Positions 55,277 to 64,000 of a DNA stretch of 64,000 bases are shown here, piece by piece. The notes beneath the pieces are model-generated. The model was given only the letters and a program-made list of their open reading frames with translations. It searched no databases and was not told the DNA's origin. This DNA comes from Persicobacter sp. CCB-QB2 (GTDB lineage: Bacteria; Bacteroidota; Bacteroidia; Cytophagales; Cyclobacteriaceae), in NCBI RefSeq assembly GCF_001274635.1, contig NZ_LBGV01000001.1:558001-622000 (forward strand). Reading direction: 5' to 3'. A program made the translations under genes and the position numbers. Positions within the stretch are counted from its first letter, which is position 1. Every line of letters starts with the position of its first letter.

Positions 55277-56152
55277 TTATTTCTTAATTAATTCTCCTTC
55301 AGGATTAACTGCTGAGAACTGTTTGTGGTCTAACTTCTCGTCTTCTTTTTTAAGATAAATAAACCAATAGGCTAATCCAACAAAAAGAAAACCTCCCACT
55401 ATATTTCCTAGCGTTGCCGCTATTAAATTATCAGTAATAAACTGTGTCCAGCTAATATGTGCGCCCTGCAAAATCGCGGCTGGAATTACATACATATTCG
55501 CTACACAGTGCTCAAAACCAAAGGCTACGAAAGTCATTACCGGTATCCATATTGCAATAACTTTACCAAAAGTATCTTTAGCAGAGTAGGCCATCCAGGC
55601 TGCCATACATACCATCCAGTTGGCGCCCATGCCTTTTACAAAGGTAACCCAAAAATGCGCTTCATCCGCTTGTTCTGGTAGAATTCCAACTTTATGTTCT
55701 GCAATGTGAATAAGCGTATGTAAAGCAGCGCTTCCTTCCGGGAAAATACCGGTTTGCTGAGTAAATAACCAGGCGGTCATTAATCCGCCGATGAAATTTC
55801 CGGCGTAAACTAAGCCCCATACTCTTAGTACTGGTCCAATGCCTGTTTGTTTTCTTAATAAAGGCATAGGCATGGCAGCGCATGCACTGGTGAAAATTTC
55901 TCCACCCCCAATCACACACATGATGAATCCGATAGGGAATGTTGCGCCCAGGATAAAACTTTTTAATCCCGGATTATTAGCTGCAAGTTCAGGGGAACCT
56001 CCCGCAACCAAAATAGCTAACATGAAACCTAAAGCGATAAATGCGCCTCCTAAAATGGATAACACTAACAGCCTTGCTGTGGAATGTCCATTTTTATCAA
56101 ATGCGGAGTCGCTGAATACTTTAGCGATATCTTTTGGTTTTAATACTGACAT
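55277..56152 (-). CDS. focA: Formate transporter FocA
   Basis: A 291-residue FNT-family channel with six predicted membrane helices. SAFDKNGHSTARLLVLSILG leads into helix 1, then FILGATFPIGFIMCVIGGGE, GLVYAGNFIGG, AFGFEHCVANMYVIPAAIL and TLGNIVGGFLFV. It exports or imports formate made by PflB. It is the first gene of focA-pflB-pflA, as in E. coli, with a conserved palindrome upstream. Confidence 0.94.
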   Translation of the reverse strand: MSVLKPKDIAKVFSDSAFDKNGHSTARLLVLSILGGAFIALGFMLAILVAGGSPELAANNPGLKSFILGATFPIGFIMCVIGGGEIFTSACAAMPMPLLRKQTGIGPVLRVWGLVYAGNFIGGLMTAWLFTQQTGIFPEGSAALHTLIHIAEHKVGILPEQADEAHFWVTFVKGMGANWMVCMAAWMAYSAKDTFGKVIAIWIPVMTFVAFGFEHCVANMYVIPAAILQGAHISWTQFITDNLIAATLGNIVGGFLFVGLAYWFIYLKKEDEKLDHKQFSAVNPEGELIKK

Positions 56153-56221
56153 TTTAAAATTTAGTGAATTTTCGCTAATTGAAATGTTTGTTAGGTTTCT
56201 TTTCGCTGTTTGATTACACTA

Positions 56222-56278
56222 CAAATGTGCGGGCTTAAATTGTTTTAAAACATGACTATTGTCATCTTGAAACAAGAT
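56222..56278 (-). promoter_or_regulatory. focA promoter region with FNR/CRP-like palindrome
   Basis: A -7-like CACATTTG lies at 56222-56229 (minus strand). ATGAC-TATT-GTCAT at 56252-56265 is a perfect inverted repeat with the four-base spacing of FNR-type sites. Its centre is about 42 bases before the start expected from the -7 element, the classic class II activator position. A second perfect inverted repeat ATCTTG-AAA-CAAGAT (56264-56278) overlaps it by two bases. Confidence 0.55.
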
Positions 56279-56640
56279 TTTTATCCAACTAAAGTGCGTG
56301 TACTAAGAGGAAACGCGTTTTTGTGCCTCAATCCCCCTTTTTGTACTTCCATTGTTGCAAGTGCAATCATTATGCCATAAAAAAATTTCCTTTCGTTTTT
56401 AGCGAAAATTCGCAGTTAGCATTGTGAGGCTTTTTGATTATGCGGAAAAATTATGATTCGCTATCGTGAAAAAGAGGGTCAAAAAATGATCAAGCGCATT
56501 TTATCATTATTAAATGATTTTTTTTCTTTTAAAAACAATAATGTGTGTTCATTTTGTTGTATAATCAGTTAATCATTTAATTTTTTAACTATATTTACCA
56601 ACTATAGTAATTAACCTAATATTCAACCATAGTAAAGCGT
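56279..56640. other. AT-rich gap between the pfl operon and the next gene
   Basis: No gene is supported. A short hairpin TTTCG..CGAAA lies near 56394-56410. Close to the next gene, two similar pieces CAACTATAGTAA and CAACCATAGTAA (about 56600-56635) may be direct repeats for a regulator, and TATATTTA near 56591 is a weak -7-like element. Confidence 0.3.
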
Positions 56641-57177
56641 ATGAGATTCTTAACAACGCTCTGTTTATTACTGATTGGGCAATTTGCCCTTGGGCAGACG
56701 GTATCGCCTGGAAAAGGTGTGGGCGAGTTAACACTGGGGATGACGGTAGATGATGTTACCTGGGTGTTGGGCTTTGAGGGAAAAAAAATCAGTTATGATG
56801 ATTACCTAATCGCCTCCGTTAGGGCTAATCCAAAATCATTGCCGGAGACCAAGATTGATTTTGATTATTGTTTGGATTACGTTTTTATTATGACCCTGCC
56901 TGTAGAAAAGGTGTTTGTGAAAGATGAAAAGGTAGTGATGATCCAGTTGAGTAGTTTTCCGGATTATAATAAAATCCTTTGTGAAGACATTCAAACAGAT
57001 GATGGCGTGAAATTTTTTCAGGATGCTCAAATCCTGGACGGACATTATGCTGAAGGTGTTAAAGGGCCAGCGGCACTTCACAGCAATTTAAACAATGTAT
57101 TTTACTATAATAAAGGCGTTGCCTTTGGCCTTGATAATGACAAAATACGTGCGATGTATATTTTTAATCCACAATAA
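56641..57177 (+). CDS. Secreted hypothetical protein
   Basis: A 178-residue protein with a signal peptide (about 1-18, ending ALGQ). The mature start is TVSPGKGVGELTLGMTVDDV, a beta-alpha motif seen in several exported proteins of unknown role (GxGxLxLGMTxxDV). It sits 40 bases before a lipoprotein gene on the same strand and is probably co-transcribed. The function is unknown. Confidence 0.65.
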   Translation: MRFLTTLCLLLIGQFALGQTVSPGKGVGELTLGMTVDDVTWVLGFEGKKISYDDYLIASVRANPKSLPETKIDFDYCLDYVFIMTLPVEKVFVKDEKVVMIQLSSFPDYNKILCEDIQTDDGVKFFQDAQILDGHYAEGVKGPAALHSNLNNVFYYNKGVAFGLDNDKIRAMYIFNPQ

Positions 57178-57217
57178 GGCTTGAGCTAAAGATTGAAAAC
57201 ACCCAACGAAAACTGAA

Positions 57218-58072
57218 ATGAAAGCAGTATATAAAAACATTTTGCTGGTACTGACCGCCGGCTCGATAGGTTTGTTTTCCTGCGAGTCCGCAAAAAAAGA
57301 CAAATTGGCCAACGTAGGCGTGGAAAAGACAGAAGCTCAGCGTTTGGCGACGATAGCTGAGGCCATTCCTGCGCCATCCGTTATTCCGGAAATGATTAAA
57401 AAGACCGGAGTGGATTACCAGCAGGATTTGATTAATGATATTAATAAGTCTACAGAATATACCTCTTCCACGACTAAGGCGGCCATTAATTTGGGCATTT
57501 ATGCTGTGGATGTGGCCTACCTTTCCTTGTATGATCGCTCCAATGAGGCTTTGAAATATATGAATGCCTCGGTGAAGATGACGGAGAGCATTGGTTTCTC
57601 CTCCGCCCTGGATTATAATATGATCAATCGCTTTGAGAAGAATATGGGGTCGAAAGATTCTCTTTCTAATATTGTCAACGATGCCATCGGTAATGCAGAT
57701 GCTTACTTCGTGAAGACGAATCGCAAGACGCTGGCTGCTTTAATGCTTGGTGGTGCCTTTATTGAAGGCTTATATATTTCTTCGGAAACTATTAATAGAA
57801 TTCCTACCGGAAAAGAAGTGCCGGATTTGATTCACGTCATGTTGGAGCAGGAAGAGGCAATCACGGAGCTGGTGGCGTTATTGGATCAGGTAGAGAAGGA
57901 TGATTGGACGATGGCGTTAAGCAATTCTTTAGAGCAAATTAAAACCTCTTACGGACGTTTAGAATATAAAGAATTACCAAAAGGTCAGGCAAGCCTGAAG
58001 GCGCCTACCGACCGATCTTTAAAACTTTTATTCCGCCAGATATCTGCGGTAAGAAATAATTTTATTCGTTAA
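57218..58072 (+). CDS. Lipoprotein of unknown function
   Basis: A 284-residue lipoprotein. The signal peptide ends in the lipobox GLFSC (Cys22 or close). The rest is alpha-helical and soluble, with segments such as TTKAAINLGIYAVDVAYLSL and LAALMLGGAFIEGLYIS. I recognise this as a common Bacteroidota lipoprotein family but know no function. It lies between the small secreted protein and the ABC transporter gene (109-base gap), which might be its partner. Confidence 0.7.
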   Translation: MKAVYKNILLVLTAGSIGLFSCESAKKDKLANVGVEKTEAQRLATIAEAIPAPSVIPEMIKKTGVDYQQDLINDINKSTEYTSSTTKAAINLGIYAVDVAYLSLYDRSNEALKYMNASVKMTESIGFSSALDYNMINRFEKNMGSKDSLSNIVNDAIGNADAYFVKTNRKTLAALMLGGAFIEGLYISSETINRIPTGKEVPDLIHVMLEQEEAITELVALLDQVEKDDWTMALSNSLEQIKTSYGRLEYKELPKGQASLKAPTDRSLKLLFRQISAVRNNFIR

Positions 58073-58180
58073 GCAGGCACTAAGTTATTTCGCCTTGCCA
58101 CAAGAATTTATTGGGAAAAGCACTGCTTTTCCCTTTACTTTTTACGCTCATTTTTACAGCTCCAGATTTCCCGAATCACT

Positions 58181-61100
58181 ATGAATGAGAAAACCCTGAA
58201 AGGGATTATTCGATTCTTCGCCGTTATTCTTCCTTCGGAAAGCATCAATGAGGAGGTTCGATCTGCTATAGCAAGATTTTCCGAATACCAGTCCGGCTCG
58301 GTGGCCTCGGAAAAATACCTCGCTATTTTAGAGGCAGAGCTTTCCCAGCCCTATTTGCATGAAGACTTTTTCAAGGAGTCTACCTTAATGACTATTAAGG
58401 AAAAATTCTCCTCAAAAGAGCGATTGATGATCATCGCCCTGCTGGCAGAAATTCTTTTAGTGAAGGCCAATGCTGGAGATCACCATCTAGAGATTTATTA
58501 TGAAGTGTGCCAGTCTCTGGATATTCCTTTGGAAGCAGCTGAGGTGATGAAACGCTTTTCGATCGCTTCCAGTTATTTGGAAATGCCGAAGGAAAATGTC
58601 ATGGTGATCCATGAGGAAGGAGCGGAGCAGGGTTACCGATTTTGGGCTTTTCGAAAGGTGAGGGAGCATATTTGTGTGCTTCGGGTTCCGGTTTTGGGTG
58701 GTTTATTCGTGAAACAATTGGGGCAGGGGAAATTATATCTTGATAATAAACCCGTTCCTGCCAATGAGGTCATTCCATTGCATAAAGGAGGATTTTTGCG
58801 TTTGGAAGGTTCCGACGATATGTATTATACCGATTTGGTATGGCACTTTTTCAATCAACAAACCGAGGATGCCTTTCTTTTTGAGGTGAATCATGTTGAT
58901 TACGCCTTTCCCAATGGACATTTGGGCTTAAATGATATTCATTTTACAGAAAAGCATAGTTCTTTGGTGGGGATAATGGGGCTCAGCGGTGCCGGGAAAA
59001 CCACCTTGGTCAATGTTTTAAACGGAAATAGCAAACCACTCGCTAATGCAGCACATCCAGAGGGCGGAACCATAAAAATTAATGGGGTTGATATTCATCA
59101 GGACCCTGAATCGGTTAAAGGAGTGATTGGTTATGTACCGCAGGAAGATGCTTTGATCGAAAAGCTTACGGTATCTGAAAACCTGACTTTTTCCGCCAAG
59201 CTGTCTCTGTCTCATTTGTCTGAGAGTGAGATTCAGTCATTAGTGCATGATAAGCTGCAGGAGCTCAGTTTATTGGAGATTGCGGATTTGCAGGTGGGTA
59301 ATCCGCTGGAAGGAGGGATTTCCGGTGGGCAAAGGAAGCGACTGAATATTGCGATGGAGCTGCTGCGGGAACCTTCGGTATTGTTTGTGGATGAGCCCAC
59401 ATCAGGTTTGTCATCCAGAGATTCGGATAGGATCATGCGTATTTTGCGAGAGCTCTCACAAGCCGGAAAATTGGTTTTCGTGGTGATTCATCAGCCTTCC
59501 TCTGAGATTTTTAAAAGTTTTGACCGTATTCTTATTCTGGATCGTGGTGGCTGTCAGATTTATCATGGTCAGCCGATTTTAGCAGTTCAGCGAATTAAAA
59601 AATACCATACGGACCGCAGTGGTGCCGTTTGTGTGCAGTGTGGAAATGTGGATGTTGAGCATCTTTTTGAGGAAATTGATAAGCAAAAGTTAGTCGTTGG
59701 GGAAAATGGTCGTCCGGAGTATACCCGGGAGACCGAGCCGATGGATTGGAAGCGGAGTTTTTCGCCTTTTAATTTTCTTTTGGAAGATCAGATCGCGGAT
59801 AAAATCAAGGCATCCTCCGCCAAGCCGAAGATTAATCTGAACGTTCCTTCCAAATTGAAACAGGCTCGGATTTACTTAAAACGAGATGTTTTATCAAAAT
59901 TTCGCAATAAACAATATTTACTGATTACCTTATTGCAAGCCCCTGTTTTGGCCTTTGCCCTCGCGATGGTGGTACGTTATGCCCCTGAAGGACAGTCTTA
60001 TTCTTTTGGGGAAAATATTAATATTCCTTCTTACCTTTTTATGTCTGTTTTTGTGGCCCTGTTTATGGGATTGGTGCAGAGTGGGGAGGAGATATTCAAG
60101 GATCGGCCTGTATTGAAGCGAGAGGCCTTTTTGAATTTGAACCGATCAGCCTATTTAAGTTCGAAGATCCTTTTATTGTTCCTGGTTTCTTTTGTGCAGT
60201 CTATGTTTTTCGTAACGGTCTCCATTATGGTTTTGGAAATTCCTATTTCCAATGCTTTTTTCTGGTTGATCATTTTTTCGATAACCTGCCTGGCGAATGT
60301 TCTGGGATTGATTATTTCTACTTTATTTAACTCCGTAGTAAATATCTATATCAGTATTCCCATCCTGATTATTCCTCAGCTTTTATTGAGTGGTGTGGTC
60401 GTGGATTTTAATGAGGTAAATCCGGTGTTGTCTAATCAAAATGCGGTACCGATGGTAGGAGAGATTATGCCTTCTCGCTGGGCTTTTGAAGGCGTTATGG
60501 TGGGCACATTTTTGTATAATGAGTATGAGGAGCAGGTCTATGATTTTGAACAAAAAAATGCCGAGGCAGAATATTATCAACTTTATTACACCCAGGAACT
60601 GAACGATATTTTAAGAAAAAGCTACGTGCTGCAGGGCGAAGTCAGGGAAAAGGCGGCGAAAGTTTTGGCGATTGAGATAAAGTACCTCAGCAGTGTATTT
60701 GAGGGCTTGCCCGAAGAGCTGCTTCAAAAAGTATTAAATAAAGAAGACCTTGTTCTGGCGGAATTTGAAATGGTGGAAGGTTATATCGACGGGGTGCGTT
60801 CCTATTATGCCAATGTTCAAAAGGAGGCATTGAAAGCGCAGAAGCTCTATCTGGAACATATGACTTTGGGGAAGGGGGATCGCAATTTATTTGAGGCTTA
60901 TAAGAAGCAGTATTATAATGCGACTTTGGCGCGGTATGTTAAGGCGACCAGCAGTATTGCCAGAATTGTGGAGACTGAATCGGGTCTGGTGCAGAAAATC
61001 AATCCCATATTCATGACGCCTCGTCCATTTGGTGTACTTGGTTTTCGTTCCATCATGTATGTTCCTAAAAAGTATTTCATGGGGTTTTATATTCCTACAC

Positions 61101-61210
61101 CGCTTTTTAATACCCTGTTTTTATGGGTCATCACCTTATTGCTCATTGGTGTTTTGTATACGGATGTTTTGAATAGGCTTGTTAGTCGAATTAGGACTAA
61201 ATTTCATTAG
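58181..61210 (+). CDS. ABCG-like ABC transporter with N-terminal TerB-like extension
   Basis: A 1009-residue half-transporter fused in the order ATPase then permease. The N-terminal helical part (about 1-130) resembles TerB. A beta-rich FHA-like part follows (about 140-240). The ATPase has Walker A GLSGAGKTTLVNVL (about 268), Q-loop GYVPQEDALIEKLT, signature ISGGQRKRLNIAMELL, Walker B VLFVDEPTSGLSS and the HQPSSEI switch of the ABCG type. The permease (about 565-1000) has about six membrane helices and a large external loop (about 780-930). The cargo is unknown. It starts an operon with the EI24 gene four bases after it. Confidence 0.88.
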   Translation: MNEKTLKGIIRFFAVILPSESINEEVRSAIARFSEYQSGSVASEKYLAILEAELSQPYLHEDFFKESTLMTIKEKFSSKERLMIIALLAEILLVKANAGDHHLEIYYEVCQSLDIPLEAAEVMKRFSIASSYLEMPKENVMVIHEEGAEQGYRFWAFRKVREHICVLRVPVLGGLFVKQLGQGKLYLDNKPVPANEVIPLHKGGFLRLEGSDDMYYTDLVWHFFNQQTEDAFLFEVNHVDYAFPNGHLGLNDIHFTEKHSSLVGIMGLSGAGKTTLVNVLNGNSKPLANAAHPEGGTIKINGVDIHQDPESVKGVIGYVPQEDALIEKLTVSENLTFSAKLSLSHLSESEIQSLVHDKLQELSLLEIADLQVGNPLEGGISGGQRKRLNIAMELLREPSVLFVDEPTSGLSSRDSDRIMRILRELSQAGKLVFVVIHQPSSEIFKSFDRILILDRGGCQIYHGQPILAVQRIKKYHTDRSGAVCVQCGNVDVEHLFEEIDKQKLVVGENGRPEYTRETEPMDWKRSFSPFNFLLEDQIADKIKASSAKPKINLNVPSKLKQARIYLKRDVLSKFRNKQYLLITLLQAPVLAFALAMVVRYAPEGQSYSFGENINIPSYLFMSVFVALFMGLVQSGEEIFKDRPVLKREAFLNLNRSAYLSSKILLLFLVSFVQSMFFVTVSIMVLEIPISNAFFWLIIFSITCLANVLGLIISTLFNSVVNIYISIPILIIPQLLLSGVVVDFNEVNPVLSNQNAVPMVGEIMPSRWAFEGVMVGTFLYNEYEEQVYDFEQKNAEAEYYQLYYTQELNDILRKSYVLQGEVREKAAKVLAIEIKYLSSVFEGLPEELLQKVLNKEDLVLAEFEMVEGYIDGVRSYYANVQKEALKAQKLYLEHMTLGKGDRNLFEAYKKQYYNATLARYVKATSSIARIVETESGLVQKINPIFMTPRPFGVLGFRSIMYVPKKYFMGFYIPTPLFNTLFLWVITLLLIGVLYTDVLNRLVSRIRTKFH

Positions 61211-61213
61211 CCC

Positions 61214-61966
61214 ATGATTTTTGAGGAGATTATTTATTCTGTTAGGCAATATCCCAGAGCGTGGAAGTTCATTAAAGCGCAAGGTTTATGGTGGATATTT
61301 GTAATTCCTTTTTTTCTGGCTATTCTTCTATTTTTACTCTTCGTTTGGGGTGGGAATGAGATGGTGGACAATATGTGGTTATTTTTAGCGGCTTACTTTC
61401 CGGATAAAGCGTCCTCCGGCTTCATGAAATTTTTGGAAGGTCTCTTTCACATCGTGGTGAAACTATTACTATTATTATTTTACCTGAAAATAAACCGCTA
61501 TTTTTTGCTGATTTTACTGTCCCCCTTTTTCTCCTATGTTTCGGAGGTAGTGCAGTCCAGAATTACCGGCAAAAAAAAGAAGAACAGCCTAAAGATCGTT
61601 TTTTCGGATGCTATTCGGGGCGTTCGAATAGCCGGACGCAACCTGTTTTTAGAGTTGTCTTTCTCTCTTCTTATTTTTGTAGCTTCATTTATTTTTCCTT
61701 TCGGCTTCCCTATTTATTCCATTTTATTGTTAGGAGTGGAAAGCTACTTTTGGGGTTTTTCGATGTTAGATCTTCGAAATGAATTTCATTCAGTGCCTGT
61801 AAAAGATTCTCTGGAAGAAGTAAAGAAACATCCTGGTTTAGCCATAGGAAATGGGCTCCCAATGATTTTAGGTTTATTAGTGCCGGTGCTCGGGATTACT
61901 TTTATGCCCATGTTAGCCCTGGTAGCAGGGGCATATAGTGCCAATGATCGCTTTCTGTTCCGTTAA
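61214..61966 (+). CDS. EI24 domain membrane protein (CysZ-like)
   Basis: A 250-residue protein with four or more hydrophobic segments. It has the EI24/CysZ look: an N-terminal amphipathic helix, SPFFSYVSEVVQSRITG after the second segment, and DLRNEFHSVPVKDSLEEVKK followed by a C-terminal hydrophobic pair. CysZ in other bacteria moves sulfate; here no cysteine-pathway gene is near, so the role is uncertain. It is four bases after the ABC transporter gene. Confidence 0.7.
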   Translation: MIFEEIIYSVRQYPRAWKFIKAQGLWWIFVIPFFLAILLFLLFVWGGNEMVDNMWLFLAAYFPDKASSGFMKFLEGLFHIVVKLLLLLFYLKINRYFLLILLSPFFSYVSEVVQSRITGKKKKNSLKIVFSDAIRGVRIAGRNLFLELSFSLLIFVASFIFPFGFPIYSILLLGVESYFWGFSMLDLRNEFHSVPVKDSLEEVKKHPGLAIGNGLPMILGLLVPVLGITFMPMLALVAGAYSANDRFLFR

Positions 61967-62007
61967 TCCCTATTTATTATCCCTGAAAATTTTCCTAATT
62001 TGCACCC

Positions 62008-62502
62008 ATGCAGGAGGAGTTAGATTTAAAAAGTTTTAAAGAGGAAGCGGACAGTCGGTTGGCTCATAATAAAGAAATCGCAAAGAAATTACGTAAAGTT
62101 AAGCCCAGAGCCCTGGACGGTTTATTTCATGCGGCCCATGATCAGGTTTTTGAAGCAATGGATTGTTTGACTTGTGCCAACTGTTGTAAAACTACCAGCC
62201 CCATATTTAAACAGGGGGATATTCAGCGGATGGCCAAGGCTTTTAAAATGAAGGTGCCCGAATTCATAGATGCTTATCTGCATTTGGACAGCGAGGGAGA
62301 TTACGTGTTGAATGAGGCGCCATGTCCTTTTCTTGCGGCGGATAATACCTGTATCGCGTATGAGTCCCGCCCAACGGCTTGTAGAGAGTACCCCCATACC
62401 GACCGAAAAAAAATGAGACAGATTGTAAATCTGACCGTAAGAAATACCTTGGTTTGTCCGGCAGTTTTAAGTGTTTTTAAAATAATTGAAGAAAAGATAT
62501 AA
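62008..62502 (+). CDS. YkgJ-family cysteine-cluster protein
   Basis: A 164-residue cytoplasmic protein. The motif CLTCANCCKTTSPIF (CxxCxxCC) and a later CPFLAADNTCIAYESRPTACR form the YkgJ-type zinc/iron-binding core. The function of the family is unclear. A -7-like TAATTTG ends five bases before the ATG, so the message may be leaderless or nearly so. Confidence 0.8.
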   Translation: MQEELDLKSFKEEADSRLAHNKEIAKKLRKVKPRALDGLFHAAHDQVFEAMDCLTCANCCKTTSPIFKQGDIQRMAKAFKMKVPEFIDAYLHLDSEGDYVLNEAPCPFLAADNTCIAYESRPTACREYPHTDRKKMRQIVNLTVRNTLVCPAVLSVFKIIEEKI

Positions 62503-62739
62503 ATACAATTCTAAAAAATAATAGGATTATTTCAGTAAAACAGATTAAGATTTTTATTAAATCATAAAGACCCCCTTGTTTTTTTCCACAGTGCCGAACG
62601 ATTAATTAAGTGCTTGGTTTAATGGTTAGTGGTGTAGAAAATCACCCTTTTTTTGTTTGATTTTTAAGATTGATTATCAGGATTTCAAGCAAAAAAAGTG
62701 GTGGTCAGATACCGGAATTTCACAAACTAATTAACCGTT

Positions 62740-64000
62740 ATGACCAAAAATTATCTGTGGAGGGGATGGCTGATAACCTTAGGGTTGATGCTGGGAGCAT
62801 TTACTACTTTTGCCCAGCAAGCCATTACCGGAAAAGTAATCTCTGGGGATGATCAGCAACCCATTCCCGGGGTCAATATTGTCGAGAAAGGTACCGCCAA
62901 TGGTACCATCACCGATTTTGATGGAAATTACAGTATGAGCGTCAGCGGACCTGATGCCATTTTGCTATTTTCCTTTGTCGGGTATCAGGATACAGAACAA
63001 CAAGTCGGTAGTCAGACCACCATGAATATTTCTATGGCCACTTCCGTGGAGGAGTTGTCGGAAGTGGTGGTAATTGGTTATGGTTCTGCCAAAAAAGAAG
63101 ATCTTACCGGCTCGGTAAAAGCCATTTCAGCTTCGGACTTTAACCAGGGATCCCTTAACTCCCCTCAGGAGTTGTTGAACGGTAAAGTTCCCGGGGTGCA
63201 AATTACGAACTCCGGAGGTGCGCCCGGAGCCAATTCCACTATACGTATTCGGGGGGATCCTCTCTTTCGGCTTCCAATGATCCTTTGATTGTGATTGACG
63301 GAGTGCCCATTGATAATAATGAGATCGCCGGGATGGCCAATTCCCTGAATACCATTAATCCGAATGATATCGAGACCTTTACGGTATTGAAAGATGCCTC
63401 CGCTACCGCCATCTATGGTTCGCGTGCTTCAAATGGGGTGATCATGATTACCACTAAAAAAGGGACTTCAGGTGGGATTTCACTAGATTATAACGGTACT
63501 TTTTCGGTGAATACGGTTCCCAAAACCATTGAAAGCCTAAATTCCAATCAGTATCGGGAATTGATGAATACTCGATTCGAAACGACCAATCCGGCTGTGT
63601 TGGATTTGTTGGGAGATGCCAATACCGATTGGCAGGATGAAATCCTGAGAACCTCTGTGGCAACGGATCATAATGTTTCAGTTGGAGGAGAAATTGCAGA
63701 ATTCCTTCCTTATCGTGCCTCTGTTGGGTATTCTTTGAATGATGGTATATTGAAAACTTCCCAATTGAAACGTTGGACGGGTAATATCAATCTGAATCCT
63801 AAGTTTTTTGATGATCATCTGGCCGTAAACATCAGTGCCAAAGGGATGAATATTGAAAACCGCTTTGCAGATACCGGTTCTTTGAACGGTGCAATAGGAT
63901 TTGACCCTACGCAGGTGGTAAGGGATCCGGAACGTTTTGCTCCTTATGGCGGTTACTTTGCCTGGGCAGGCTCGACCGGTCTTCCGATTAATATAGCCCC
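62740..64000 (+). CDS. SusC/RagA-type TonB-linked outer-membrane receptor, frameshifted and cut by the window end
   Basis: The signal peptide (about 1-25, ending TFAQ) is followed by a carboxypeptidase-regulatory-like domain ([34 protein letters not shown]), then the SusC plug with [18 protein letters not shown], and after the break [34 protein letters not shown] and [18 protein letters not shown]. The first frame stops at 63288. The break is in a G-run at 63251-63256; one more G reads [20 protein letters not shown]. With a SusD partner (outside the window) such receptors import glycans or peptides. An error in the run is likely. Confidence 0.88.

Overview
The window reads as the chromosome of a free-living member of the Bacteroidota, most likely order Cytophagales. 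The pointers are: several promoters of the form TTG-N18-21-TAnnTTTG, no obvious Shine-Dalgarno sequences, a short RpoD, a type IX secretion C-terminal sorting domain, a SusC/RagA receptor, a bacillithiol gene (bshB1), and typical gene neighbourhoods (rpsF-rpsR-rplI, thrS-infC-rpmI-rplT, parA-parB-DUF5683-dapB-lepB). The genus cannot be fixed from this sequence alone.

Layout. 0-6 kb: tail of a polysaccharide flippase, an outer-membrane porin, an AlkD-like protein, aat and an MFS exporter. 6-13.5 kb is the accessory part: two IS256-family copies in opposite orientation, an Rpn-family nuclease gene whose 3' end is duplicated in tandem, mgtE with a structured leader, a tRNA-Arg, and a DUF1569/DinB-like gene cut by the second IS copy. 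13.6-25.6 kb lies on the minus strand: a Rieske/glutamate-synthase fusion with a partner gene, the bS6-bS18-bL9 operon, a coiled-coil membrane protein, a methyltransferase, apaG, and a six-gene operon running from a UPF0173 hydrolase through parA, parB and dapB to lepB. 25.8-33.8 kb: a MoxR-like AAA/VWA pair, an orphan formate/nitrite-type channel, and thrS-infC-rpmI-rplT. 34-41 kb: a secreted-protein gene, then a GLUG-repeat T9SS protein and an LRR lipoprotein, flanked by repeats. 41.2-41.9 kb: six tandem identical tRNA-Met genes. 42-51 kb: an LptF/LptG-type permease, rpsO, pnp, rpoD, trxB, an M23 peptidase, bshB1 and a dead acetyltransferase. 52-56.3 kb: the pyruvate formate-lyase operon focA-pflB-pflA, preceded by a palindrome placed like an FNR/CRP-type activator site. 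56.6-64 kb: secreted proteins, an ABCG-like transporter, an EI24 protein, a cysteine-cluster protein and the start of a SusC receptor.

What stands out: a three-way-junction RNA fold ending one base before the mgtE start codon; a tandem copy of the Rpn C-terminal region that could act as a free-standing small protein; an undescribed family of about 130-bp intergenic repeats (seven copies here); ParB-like half-sites around the parAB operon promoter; the six-copy tRNA-Met array; and three genes (lptF-like, pnp, susC-like), each broken by one missing base in a homopolymer, which looks more like sequence error than biology.

All protein names come from motif recognition by eye. No database search, alignment or folding program was run.
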